Source: Motiliproteus sp965230735
Lineage (GTDB): Bacteria; Pseudomonadota; Gammaproteobacteria; Pseudomonadales; Balneatricaceae
Assembly (NCBI RefSeq): GCF_965230735.1
Contig: NZ_OZ246016.1
Location: forward strand, 620,001 to 684,000
Direction: 5' to 3'
Length of the DNA stretch: 64,000 nt
In this document: positions 43,663-51,433 of the stretch, one piece after another
Layout of the letters: each line of letters starts with the position of its first letter
How positions within the stretch are numbered: position 1 is the stretch's first letter
Program-made: the position numbers and the translations under genes
Notes under the pieces: model-generated
What the model saw: the letters and a program-made list of their open reading frames with translations, nothing else
Told to the model about the DNA's origin: nothing
Database searches by the model: none

Positions 43663-45252
43663 TCACAACCCTTCTCGGTGATACAGGTTGTTAAAGTTAT
43701 CCAGGCTCTGCTGCAGGTTGTTGCGCCAGGCCTCGGTGCCCGCAATGGTGGGCTTGAGCAGGATTACCAGCTCGCTCTTCTGGGTCCCCTGCTTCTCCTG
43801 CCGGAACAGGCTACCGACCCCGTCGATATCTCCCAGAACCGGGGTCTTGGCCGAACGGTCATCGCTGACGGTCTGCATCAGGCCGCCGATCACAATCACC
43901 TGGCCACTGCTGGCCCGCACCACGCTATCGGACTCGCGGATGGTGCTCTGCGCCAGCGGCAGTTGGAAGGTGTCGGTGCCGACGACGATATTTTTCTGCT
44001 GATCGGTCACTTCACTGATCGACGGATGGATATGCAGAATAATCTCACCGCTGTCGCTCAGCTGCGGCGTCACATCCAAGGCGATACCGGAGAAAAACGG
44101 CGTCAGCTCGATATCCGGCGTGGTGGTGGTGGCCGTGCCGGTCGTGGTGGTGGTGCTGATATCGGTGACGAAAAACTCGTCGGTACCGACCTTGATCACC
44201 GCCTTCTGGTTGTTCAATGTCGCCACCCGGGGACTCGACAGCACCTGCACCTGGCCCTGGCGCTCCAACAGCTCGATCATCGCGTTGAAGTCGGTGAAGT
44301 TGAAGTTGATCCCGAACACGCCGTCGATATTATCGGGGTTGGTCACCGTTTCTGCGGATGGCCCGATGGTGATATTGCCGCTGCTCTCGCTGCTGTTGCG
44401 GATCACCCCCTGCCAGTCAACCCCGGCCTGAAAGCCGCTGCTGAGACGGACCTCAAGGATCTTGGCTTCCAGAATCACCTGCCGTTGCAGGGTCAGTTGC
44501 GCCTGCTGCAGATAATCGGCCACGGTCTCCAGTTCACTGGGCAGCGCCTTGACCACAACCATCCCCGCCTGGGGCGAAATCACCACCGAACGCCCCTCGC
44601 CATCGCCGATAATGGCGCTGAGGGTCTGCTGCACCTGGCCCCAGAAGTTGGTGCTGGTTTTGGTGTTGATCCGGGTACCGACGATCCGCTCCGAAGCATT
44701 GTCTTCACCGCTCTGACTGACCGCACCGGCACTGACCTGAATATCGGAATCGCCCTGGCGGTTGACGTTCAGATAGTCGATCTGGAACATCGCCGTTTCC
44801 AGCCGCGCCGGTATCACCTGATAGAGATTGCCCTGGCGCTTGTATTCGTAGCCGTACACCTCACGAACGGTCTGCATCACCTCTTCGACGCTGACGTTCT
44901 TGAGCTCCAGCGAAATGCGACCGCCGATGCCCTCGCTGACCACCATGTTGTAGGGGGTATCGCGAACCAGATCCATAAAGAAACTGCGGGCGTCCAGATT
45001 CTGGGCGCTCAGATCAAAGCGTACCGCCTCGCCGTCATCCAAGCCCTGCAGCTGCAACGGCGGCAGCAGCGCCTGCATCACGTCGGCCGGGGGCGTCTGC
45101 AACTGCGCTTCGAGTTTACGGTTGTCTTCCAGCGCCTGCTCCAGCGCCAGCACACCATCCTGCTGGGCCGAGGCTCCGGTGGTGGGTTGCCAGCTCTGAC
45201 AACCGCTCAAAACCAGCGCGATTCCGACAATACCTGCGGTTAAACCCCTCAT
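43663..45252 (-). CDS. mshL: MSHA outer-membrane secretin MshL
   Basis: A 529-residue lipoprotein secretin. The signal ends in lipobox LSGC (Cys18). Periplasmic STN/N-domains (about 60-200, with VSEGIGGRISLELKNVSVEEV) precede the secretin core, containing VQVLSSPRVATLNNQKAVIKVG and VIVIGGLMQTVSDD. It forms the outer-membrane pore for the pilus. A Thr-rich loop (TTTTTGTATTTT) sits in the core. It lies one base after mshK and 46 bases before mshM. Confidence 0.94.
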   Translation of the reverse strand: MRGLTAGIVGIALVLSGCQSWQPTTGASAQQDGVLALEQALEDNRKLEAQLQTPPADVMQALLPPLQLQGLDDGEAVRFDLSAQNLDARSFFMDLVRDTPYNMVVSEGIGGRISLELKNVSVEEVMQTVREVYGYEYKRQGNLYQVIPARLETAMFQIDYLNVNRQGDSDIQVSAGAVSQSGEDNASERIVGTRINTKTSTNFWGQVQQTLSAIIGDGEGRSVVISPQAGMVVVKALPSELETVADYLQQAQLTLQRQVILEAKILEVRLSSGFQAGVDWQGVIRNSSESSGNITIGPSAETVTNPDNIDGVFGINFNFTDFNAMIELLERQGQVQVLSSPRVATLNNQKAVIKVGTDEFFVTDISTTTTTGTATTTTPDIELTPFFSGIALDVTPQLSDSGEIILHIHPSISEVTDQQKNIVVGTDTFQLPLAQSTIRESDSVVRASSGQVIVIGGLMQTVSDDRSAKTPVLGDIDGVGSLFRQEKQGTQKSELVILLKPTIAGTEAWRNNLQQSLDNFNNLYHREGL

Positions 45253-45600
45253 TTACTTACTGTCCCGAATATTCTTCTTAATCGTCGTCGACGCGCCCAG
45301 TCGCAACTGAACCCGCTGTCCCCCCTGCCGCAGAACCACCGTTCCCGGCTTGATCGACGTCACTGTCGCACCTTTAATCCGTTGCCCGACGCGCACCGAT
45401 ACGCCGTTCACCACCGCGCGGGCTTCACCGTTGCCGATCCGAATCGACTGCACTTTCCAGCGCTGTGCCGGTAAAACCTGACCGGCTTCGGCGCTCACGC
45501 TGCTGGGTGGCCGGGTCGGATCAACCGCCGCCTGCACCGAGGTTAGCGGCAACAACCCCAACAACAGCACCCCAATGCACCAATGGCGTCGTTCAAACAC
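45253..45600 (-). CDS. mshK: MSHA biogenesis protein MshK
   Basis: A 115-residue exported protein with an N-terminal signal (cleavage near VQA-AV, about 24) and the DPTRPP motif that follows in MshK and PilP-like proteins. The rest is a small beta domain (VVNGVSVRVGQRIKGATV). It likely links the inner-membrane assembly to the MshL secretin. It overlaps mshJ by eight bases. Confidence 0.87.
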   Translation of the reverse strand: MFERRHWCIGVLLLGLLPLTSVQAAVDPTRPPSSVSAEAGQVLPAQRWKVQSIRIGNGEARAVVNGVSVRVGQRIKGATVTSIKPGTVVLRQGGQRVQLRLGASTTIKKNIRDSK

Positions 45601-46267
45601 CTAACCACTCCTTCGTTGTACTGAGGGTGTAGAGCTTCAGCTGCAACGTCGCCTTCGGATAGTTATCCACCTGATAATCCAGGCTGTCCCAGAACAGGGA
45701 GCTTTCCGCCCCTTCCAGCGCCTTCAAAAAACGCTGTATCTGGAAGAAACCGCCTTCGAGCTGTAACGCCAGATCATGCCGATAGAGCAACGTTTGAGTC
45801 ACCTCATTGTTGGTTGAGGTGGCTTCAGAACCCGGAGCCGTCAGATTGACCGGTTGCGGTGCCTCCTTACGCGCTTCAAGCAACCGGATACCGGGCTGAC
45901 GCGCCAGAATCTGCTGCAACAGATCGATCATCTGATCCGGCGGCACCAGCGTCGCGGTGCGCTGCTTGAGCTCCTCACCGCGTTGGGCCAGTAGTCGCTG
46001 AAGCCGATCGATCTCTTCCTGCAACGCTTGGTTCGGATCCTCGGTCTTGATCGCCTTCACCAGTTGCAGATCAACCTGGGCCTCGGCCAACTCGATCTTC
46101 AGCTTGTCAGCCTTCAACACCAGCGTCAGTTGTTCCTTCTGGGCCGGTTCGATCAGGTAGGTGAACCCGGGCAACGCCACAGCCACCACCAGGGTGACCA
46201 GAATCAGCAATCGCTCCCGTAGTGACAGGGCATCAAACTTGGCCGCCCAGGCGCGCAGTTTATCCAT
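45593..46267 (-). CDS. mshJ: MSHA biogenesis protein MshJ (PilO/GspM-like)
   Basis: A 224-residue bitopic protein. One helix near residues 17-39 (RERLLILVTLVVAVALPGF) is followed by a coiled coil (about 45-110) and a ferredoxin-like periplasmic domain (LALQLEGGFFQIQRFLKALE). This is the PilO/GspM-type partner of the alignment complex. It overlaps its neighbours by eight bases on each side. Confidence 0.86.
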   Translation of the reverse strand: MDKLRAWAAKFDALSLRERLLILVTLVVAVALPGFTYLIEPAQKEQLTLVLKADKLKIELAEAQVDLQLVKAIKTEDPNQALQEEIDRLQRLLAQRGEELKQRTATLVPPDQMIDLLQQILARQPGIRLLEARKEAPQPVNLTAPGSEATSTNNEVTQTLLYRHDLALQLEGGFFQIQRFLKALEGAESSLFWDSLDYQVDNYPKATLQLKLYTLSTTKEWLGV

Positions 46268-46862
46268 CGGCCTGACCTCCGACGCGCGTGCCGCTGACCT
46301 TGAAGCTCAACCCCCGCTGCGCTTCCCCCAGCTCGAACTGATCAAAGTGTGTGCCCCGATAAGCCGGCGCATTACCCAGCTTTTTCAGGTACTTGGGCAC
46401 CAACTCGGCATGGCCGGTATAGCCCTGCAGCGATACCCGACGACCGTTGTCACTGGTTTGAATCCGGCTAAGCCAAACGCCCTCCAGTGCCTGCTCGGAC
46501 AGACCGGTCAGCAGACTCGAGAACAACCCCTGTTGCTGCGGCGCCAGCCGGGCCAACAGCTCGCCAAAACGCCGCTGTTGATCCAGTTGCTGTTTCAGCC
46601 TGTCGACCCGCTGTAGTAGCTCGGCCGACTCCGGCTTCGGCTTGTTCGCGGCACGTAGCTTGGCCTGCTGCTGTTGCAGCGTAGCCTTCTGCTGCTGCAT
46701 CTGGGTCAGCTGTTGTTTCGCCTGACTACGCTTGTTCTGCTCCACAAAATTGATCGTGGTCAGCCCCAGCGTCAACACCACCAGAATCAGCAGACAGGTT
46801 GTGGCCGAGAACGGCACCTTAACCGCTTCGCGCTTCACATACAGATTGATCTGCTGCTTCAT
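46260..46862 (-). CDS. MSHA biogenesis PilN-like protein (second mshI-type gene)
   Basis: A 200-residue PilN-like protein. The conserved start KQQINLYV is followed by a membrane helix (about 18-39), a coiled coil rich in Gln/Lys and a periplasmic domain. PilN proteins link the cytoplasmic actin-like PilM/MshI to the PilO partner. The ATG at 46862 has GGAGG six bases upstream and overlaps mshI by one base; a GTG three bases earlier is too close to the site. Confidence 0.85.
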   Translation of the reverse strand: MKQQINLYVKREAVKVPFSATTCLLILVVLTLGLTTINFVEQNKRSQAKQQLTQMQQQKATLQQQQAKLRAANKPKPESAELLQRVDRLKQQLDQQRRFGELLARLAPQQQGLFSSLLTGLSEQALEGVWLSRIQTSDNGRRVSLQGYTGHAELVPKYLKKLGNAPAYRGTHFDQFELGEAQRGLSFKVSGTRVGGQADG

Positions 46863-47731
46863 CACACCGCCTCCGGCAGGGCCGCCGCAATGGCCATCAT
46901 CGCCTGACTCTGCAGCTGCGGGGTCAACGGGGTTTCACTTTCAATATGCTCACCCAAATCCAGCTGAACCAATTCGACCGCCAGGTTGTAACGCAGCTGG
47001 CCCAGCAACGGTGTCTCTCCGGGCTGTTGTGGGCATACCAGCAGGCGCAGGCAGGGGGGTTTGCCGATCTGGCTCTCGTAATAGTCAAGCGAACGCTGAA
47101 TATCGAGTACCAGGCCGCTGGCACGGGATTCAATGTCATCGGCATCGGGAGACAACAACGAAGCATCGGAGTCGACTTGACGGGTTAAATAAAGTGAGTC
47201 TTCACTGACCATGCTGATCAGACTATAGGGAGACTGCAGCCCTAAAACGGCGGTTGCCAGGGTTTCTCCCTCAAACTGTTTGAGCCTGACCAGCATCAAC
47301 TCAGGGATCAGCAACGTCTTCAGCGTTAATCCGGCACCATTGACCAGGGATTCGATCCGATCCGATACCGACTGCTGAATCACCGCCACGTACAGCATCC
47401 GGCTGCGACCACGGTAAGCGTCCTCGGATAGTTCAAAGTAATCCAGCACCGCATGCTCGATATCGAACGACAGCATGTCCTTGACCCGCCAACGCAGGGC
47501 CTCGGCCATCTCGGCCTCGTCAACAGCGGGAGCTTCGACCAGCAGCAGATTGTAGTCTTTCGGGCTCAATACCCAGCTGACCGGCGCCCCACTGAGCCCC
47601 AGCTGTGCGACTGCGGACTTCAGAGGCTCGGGATTATCCAGGCGACAGCCATCCAGCTGCTGGCAACGCAGCGGTTTGGGTTTGCGGTGGTCGTAATGTG
47701 CGAGCGCCAAACCCGACTCATTCAGCGCCAA
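46862..47731 (-). CDS. mshI: MSHA biogenesis protein MshI (PilM-like)
   Basis: At least 289 residues of the MshI/PilM-like actin-fold family: LNESGLALAHYD, LRWRVKDMLSFDIEHAVLDYFEL and VLDIQRSLDYYESQ. The usual start is a TTG at 47731, but protein-like codons continue upstream (FSLFSNRKSARGRVGLALN), including the first beta strand expected in this fold. They lead to a CTG at 47779 with AAGGGG six bases before it, which may be the true start. First gene of the MSHA operon. Confidence 0.85.
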   Translation of the reverse strand: MALNESGLALAHYDHRKPKPLRCQQLDGCRLDNPEPLKSAVAQLGLSGAPVSWVLSPKDYNLLLVEAPAVDEAEMAEALRWRVKDMLSFDIEHAVLDYFELSEDAYRGRSRMLYVAVIQQSVSDRIESLVNGAGLTLKTLLIPELMLVRLKQFEGETLATAVLGLQSPYSLISMVSEDSLYLTRQVDSDASLLSPDADDIESRASGLVLDIQRSLDYYESQIGKPPCLRLLVCPQQPGETPLLGQLRYNLAVELVQLDLGEHIESETPLTPQLQSQAMMAIAAALPEAV

Positions 47732-47911
47732 GCCGACCCTTCCACGAGCCGACTTTCGGTTCGAGAATAGGCTAAACAGAGCGTTCCCCTTCTTCCTGCT
47801 ATCACCCTGAAAGTAATTGCCTATTTATTAACATAGTGGCCCCCCAATTACTATAATAGCGCCAGAATATCGACACTTGAGCACCCGGATTAAGGCGTCA
47901 AAAAAGACGTA

Positions 47912-47940
47912 TTGACTCTCCGTTCCGAGCCGTGTTTAAT
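47912..47940 (+). promoter_or_regulatory. Sigma-70 promoter of tRNA-Phe
   Basis: TTGACT, a 17-base spacer, then TTTAAT, followed by ACGCGCC. The -10 plus discriminator, 13 bases, is identical to the tRNA-Leu promoter at 12126-12154. Confidence 0.85.
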
Positions 47941-47958
47941 ACGCGCCTTCAATGCGTT

Positions 47959-48034
47959 GCCCGGATAGCTCAGTTGGTAGAGCAGAGGATTGAAAATCCT
48001 CGTGTCGGTGGTTCGATTCCGCCTCCGGGCACCA
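47959..48034 (+). tRNA. tRNA-Phe (GAA)
   Basis: A 76-base tRNA with encoded CCA. Acceptor arms GCCCGGA and TCCGGGC pair, and loop TTGAAAA gives anticodon GAA. D and T arms are standard. A promoter lies 18 bases upstream and a terminator follows. Confidence 0.97.
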
Positions 48035-48042
48035 TCTCTTAT

Positions 48043-48075
48043 AAAGGCTTGCAAATCACGCAGGCCTTTGTTGTT
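48043..48075 (+). terminator. Intrinsic terminator after tRNA-Phe
   Basis: A ten-pair stem (AAAGGCTTGC with GCAGGCCTTT, one G-U pair, loop AAATCAC) is followed by the T-rich GTTGTTT, eight bases beyond the tRNA. Confidence 0.75.
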
Positions 48076-48117
48076 TCTGGCCGCAGGCTATTCCTCGCCG
48101 AAGCTGTATGGACTGGG

Positions 48118-48903
48118 TTATTTCCAGCGACTCGGTGCGTACTCCATCACTTCTTGAACATTCAACTCGCGGGTTCCACCACCGGAACGTAGGTAGAACT
48201 TGGTATCTCCCGACTTTTTCAGATAGACCGGCTTCGGTGATGGCCCGATCACGACTCGGCAAACCGTCTGCCCTTCAATGTCATGGAAAATAACATTGCA
48301 GTACTGGCACATTTCGGTACCCAGTTGATTAGTGATGGCGGTCATTAAGAATTGTTCGAAACCATCGGTATCTTTGCGTCTGAGGGTGTCAAAATCCTTT
48401 TCCAGTCCCAAGATGTTGGAATCATCGTCAACTCCGATCAACAGCGTGCCTCCGCGGCCATTTAGAAACCCGGCGATGGACTTCAGAATGACGAACTCAA
48501 GCTCTTTGTTGGCAGCATTTTTGCGATAGTCCCAGCGCATTGAGGACTTGAATTCCAGCTCGGCACTTTCACCCTGACCGATAAGCCTTTCGATATCCTT
48601 GGCCAAGGCTTGGCTAAGCTGTTGAACCTGCGCCAATTGCCGATGAAATCGTGAATAGATCAAGGCGCTGCCCAACCCTAATAGGGCGCCGATCAAGGCA
48701 TAGAAGAGCGTTTTTAACGGGGTCTCGCCTTTTAGAGCGGACAACAGCTGGTCACCGGCGAACGCAAAACCGGAGGAATGAGTCATCTTGAACTCGTGAT
48801 AGAACACAAATTCGTTGACGGGAAACAGAATCAACACGCCGACGCTGGCTCCGACCAGGGCGGCGCCGAGATACATGATCAGCAGTGAACGATGGTTGAG
48901 CAT
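48118..48903 (-). CDS. Membrane-anchored AlbA_2 (Schlafen-like) domain protein
   Basis: A 261-residue protein with two membrane helices in its first half (about 7-29 and 66-84), a short coiled region, and a C-terminal AlbA_2 domain (about 112-245). ESAELEFKSSMRWDYRKN and GGTLLIGVDDDSNILGL are the typical AlbA_2 segments, and KFYLRSGGGTRELN ends the domain. AlbA_2 domains bind DNA or nucleotides and occur in regulators and Schlafen-type proteins; a membrane-tethered form is unusual. No partner is evident. It converges on tRNA-Phe. Confidence 0.78.
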   Translation of the reverse strand: MLNHRSLLIMYLGAALVGASVGVLILFPVNEFVFYHEFKMTHSSGFAFAGDQLLSALKGETPLKTLFYALIGALLGLGSALIYSRFHRQLAQVQQLSQALAKDIERLIGQGESAELEFKSSMRWDYRKNAANKELEFVILKSIAGFLNGRGGTLLIGVDDDSNILGLEKDFDTLRRKDTDGFEQFLMTAITNQLGTEMCQYCNVIFHDIEGQTVCRVVIGPSPKPVYLKKSGDTKFYLRSGGGTRELNVQEVMEYAPSRWK

Positions 48904-49005
48904 GGCGATGACGCATCCTTGGTCGAGATAACAGCATCAATTGTAGGGGGCTGTTTGACCGATGCAACCGATTCGCCGATACCTGAACTCGCACGGATGG
49001 GTGGA

Positions 49006-50991
49006 CTAGAACAGGCTTTCGACCCGATTTCGACCGGTCTGCTTGGCTTTGTAGAGGACTTGGTCGGCCCGGTCGAGCAGGCTGCGTTCGTCATCACCTT
49101 CGCGATAGATAGCGGCGCCGAGGCTGATGGTAAGGCACTGCCCATCGAAGCGGCGGCCAAGAAATTTTCCGATCTTTTCGACCGAGTGGCGCAACCGCTC
49201 GCAGTAGTTGAGCGCCTGTTCCGGGGTCACCCCAGGTAGAATGGCGCAAAACTCTTCGCCGCCGTAACGTCCCACAAAATTGCCTTCGCGGGTTCCCTGC
49301 CGCAGCACCTTGCCGACCAGCTTCAATACCGCATCGCCGGTGGCATGACCAAAGGTGTCGTTGAATTTCTTGAAGAAGTCGATATCGATCATGGCCACGG
49401 CAAGCGCTTGATTGGTCTGCTCCGCCTGGCGCAGTTCCTGAGCCAGCACCCGATCGATCATGGCGCGGTTTGGCAGTCCGGTTAAGCCGTCGCGCTCCGC
49501 CTTATCGCAGGAGTCGGCCAGTTGTTTGGCATGCTCCAACGCGATGCCAAGTTCCTGCCCGACCCTGACCAAAATATCGACCAGATCCTCGGCCAGGGTG
49601 GTCCCGCTGTCATGGGCCAGGGCCAGCATTCCAACCACATGGTGTTTGCCGGTAACCGGCACCAGCGTCAGCGCCTCCGACTGCAGTGTCGAAAGCAACT
49701 GCTGTTCGTCGTCACTCTCCCCGGACAGCGTACCAACCTTGCCCTCCCTGAGGATACCGAGCATGGCGTCACTGCTGTTGAGGTTGATCCCAAGTTGGTG
49801 TTGTCGCGTTCCCGGCTCGCCGGCGACGCAGACGTTCTGCAGCATCAACTGCCGCTCCCCGCTATTGACCAACAACAGTCCAATCTGCGGCAGCTTCAGT
49901 TCGGCAACCAGTTCACGGAGTGTGGAATTAATGATCTCGGTGCGATCGAGAGAGCGGTGCGGAATCAGCATCAACCCGTGCGCTTCCACCGGCCCGGACT
50001 CGCGTTCGGCCTGATCAGCACTGAATCCGGTACTCTGGCCATTGCTCATCGCCAGATCGATGTTAAGCCGCAACAGACTCACCCGCAGCTCCGAGGGCTG
50101 CGGTAATTGAAAATGGTAGATCTCCGCCGCCGCCCGGATCTCCTTATCCATGTGGGTGACGAGCCGATCCAGATTCAGCTTTCTGATATCGATAATCTGC
50201 TGGATATAGGGGGGAAGGAGCATGGAGCGGGGCTTCATCACCGATCCAAAGCCGTGACTCCAGGCGATAAAGTCGGCCAGTGCGACGATGGCCACCAGGT
50301 TGGTGGACTGTCGATCCAGATCGGCCGGAACCATTCGATGGTGGAACAGGATCGCATTGACCAGCGTCTCGGGCAGCGCGCTGTGGCTGGCATAGAGTGC
50401 CCCGATCACATCGTGGCTTGCGCCGAGAATGCGTTGCTCCTCTTCCAGGGCCACGCCGGGCTGATCATCGATGTATTCCAGAAACTCGCTGTAGCTGATC
50501 TTACCGTGCTGTTCGAGCAGCGACTTGCCGATATCGTGCAGCAGCCCCGCCACATAGGCCTCTTCAGGATCAACCAGCTGGGTCTCATCGGCCAGCTTCT
50601 TGGCGATGATCGCGACCGCCAACGAATGGCGCCAGAAGAACAACTGATCAAACAGGGAGCCATGGCTTCGTTTGACCAGTTTCTGATGGATCGTCAGATT
50701 AAGCGCCAGCCGTCGGACCTCGTTAAAGCCGAGTACGATGATGCTCTCGCGCACGGTGGAGATCTGGCGTTGAAAGCTGTAGTAGGAGCTGTTGGCAATC
50801 CGTAACAGACGGGCCGTGATGGCGGGATCCGTCTCCACCACCTGGACCAGATCGCCAATACTGCCGCTTTGATCCTTGGTCAGTTCCAACAACCGGGTCA
50901 CGATGGCCGGAAATGGCGGCAGATCGATCAGCTCGGTCTTCAGTACAGAAGAGAGCTGATCTTCATCGGGGAGGTATGGTTGCTCATCCAT
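49006..50991 (-). CDS. HDOD-GAF-GGDEF signalling protein
   Basis: A 661-residue soluble protein. An HDOD domain (about 20-220) opens with LPPFPAIVTRLLELTKD; it keeps LLHDIGKSLLE, resembling an HD motif. A GAF-like middle region (about 330-480) contains QIGLLLVNSGERQLMLQN. The C-terminal GGDEF domain (about 500-661) has the active-site form GRYGGEEF, so diguanylate cyclase activity is likely. The inhibitory site five residues upstream reads REGN instead of RxxD, so feedback control is probably lost. It is divergent from a second GGDEF gene. Confidence 0.88.
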   Translation of the reverse strand: MDEQPYLPDEDQLSSVLKTELIDLPPFPAIVTRLLELTKDQSGSIGDLVQVVETDPAITARLLRIANSSYYSFQRQISTVRESIIVLGFNEVRRLALNLTIHQKLVKRSHGSLFDQLFFWRHSLAVAIIAKKLADETQLVDPEEAYVAGLLHDIGKSLLEQHGKISYSEFLEYIDDQPGVALEEEQRILGASHDVIGALYASHSALPETLVNAILFHHRMVPADLDRQSTNLVAIVALADFIAWSHGFGSVMKPRSMLLPPYIQQIIDIRKLNLDRLVTHMDKEIRAAAEIYHFQLPQPSELRVSLLRLNIDLAMSNGQSTGFSADQAERESGPVEAHGLMLIPHRSLDRTEIINSTLRELVAELKLPQIGLLLVNSGERQLMLQNVCVAGEPGTRQHQLGINLNSSDAMLGILREGKVGTLSGESDDEQQLLSTLQSEALTLVPVTGKHHVVGMLALAHDSGTTLAEDLVDILVRVGQELGIALEHAKQLADSCDKAERDGLTGLPNRAMIDRVLAQELRQAEQTNQALAVAMIDIDFFKKFNDTFGHATGDAVLKLVGKVLRQGTREGNFVGRYGGEEFCAILPGVTPEQALNYCERLRHSVEKIGKFLGRRFDGQCLTISLGAAIYREGDDERSLLDRADQVLYKAKQTGRNRVESLF

Positions 50992-51433
50992 TAACGAAAT
51001 ACCTGCAACTCAGCCAGTTCAAGGTTCCAATACTTAGACGCTGTGAGCTATTAAAGTAGCAACATCCTGAAATGAAGTTGCTAAGAGATCGGCGGTGGTC
51101 GGCGTTTCTATGATGTACATCATAATTGGAGCAGCACAGAAGCGACTTTGACGGCTGTAATCCAAGCGCCGAGACCAGTCTGACCCATTCCGCCGGTCGA
51201 GGTTCACCTTCGGTTTCTGCAATCTCAAGGCGCTCGAAGGTGTCACTCTCCAGCCGCTCAGTGTCGATCAGCCACTATACTTGACCACGAAAGCCGCTTC
51301 GTCAGGGACAGACCGGTGTACGGGTGACTATTTTCCCGAATATTTAAACGCCGTCGCGCTACGCTTTACTTCAGCCAGGCCGGAGCCTGTTGAGGAATGA
51401 TCGCCAATCAAGGCGCTGGGTTCGTCCAGACGT
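50992..51433. other. Intergenic region between two divergent GGDEF genes
   Basis: About 440 bases. Short frames exist but have no recognisable composition. It holds the palindrome at 51110-51123. The promoters of both genes should lie here; no clear one could be fixed. Confidence 0.5.
51110..51123. promoter_or_regulatory. Perfect 14-bp palindrome (possible operator)
   Basis: ATGATGTACATCAT is a perfect palindrome in the shared upstream region of two divergent GGDEF genes. The size is typical of a dimeric regulator site, but no specific family is implied. Confidence 0.35.

Noticed and set aside
43561..45243. Open frame of about 560 codons antisense to mshL
   Set aside because: Shadow of the secretin gene; composition is dominated by reversed codons, with no family match.
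51034..51246. 70-codon frame between the GGDEF genes
   Set aside because: No ribosome site and no recognisable domain; overlaps the palindrome and likely promoter region.
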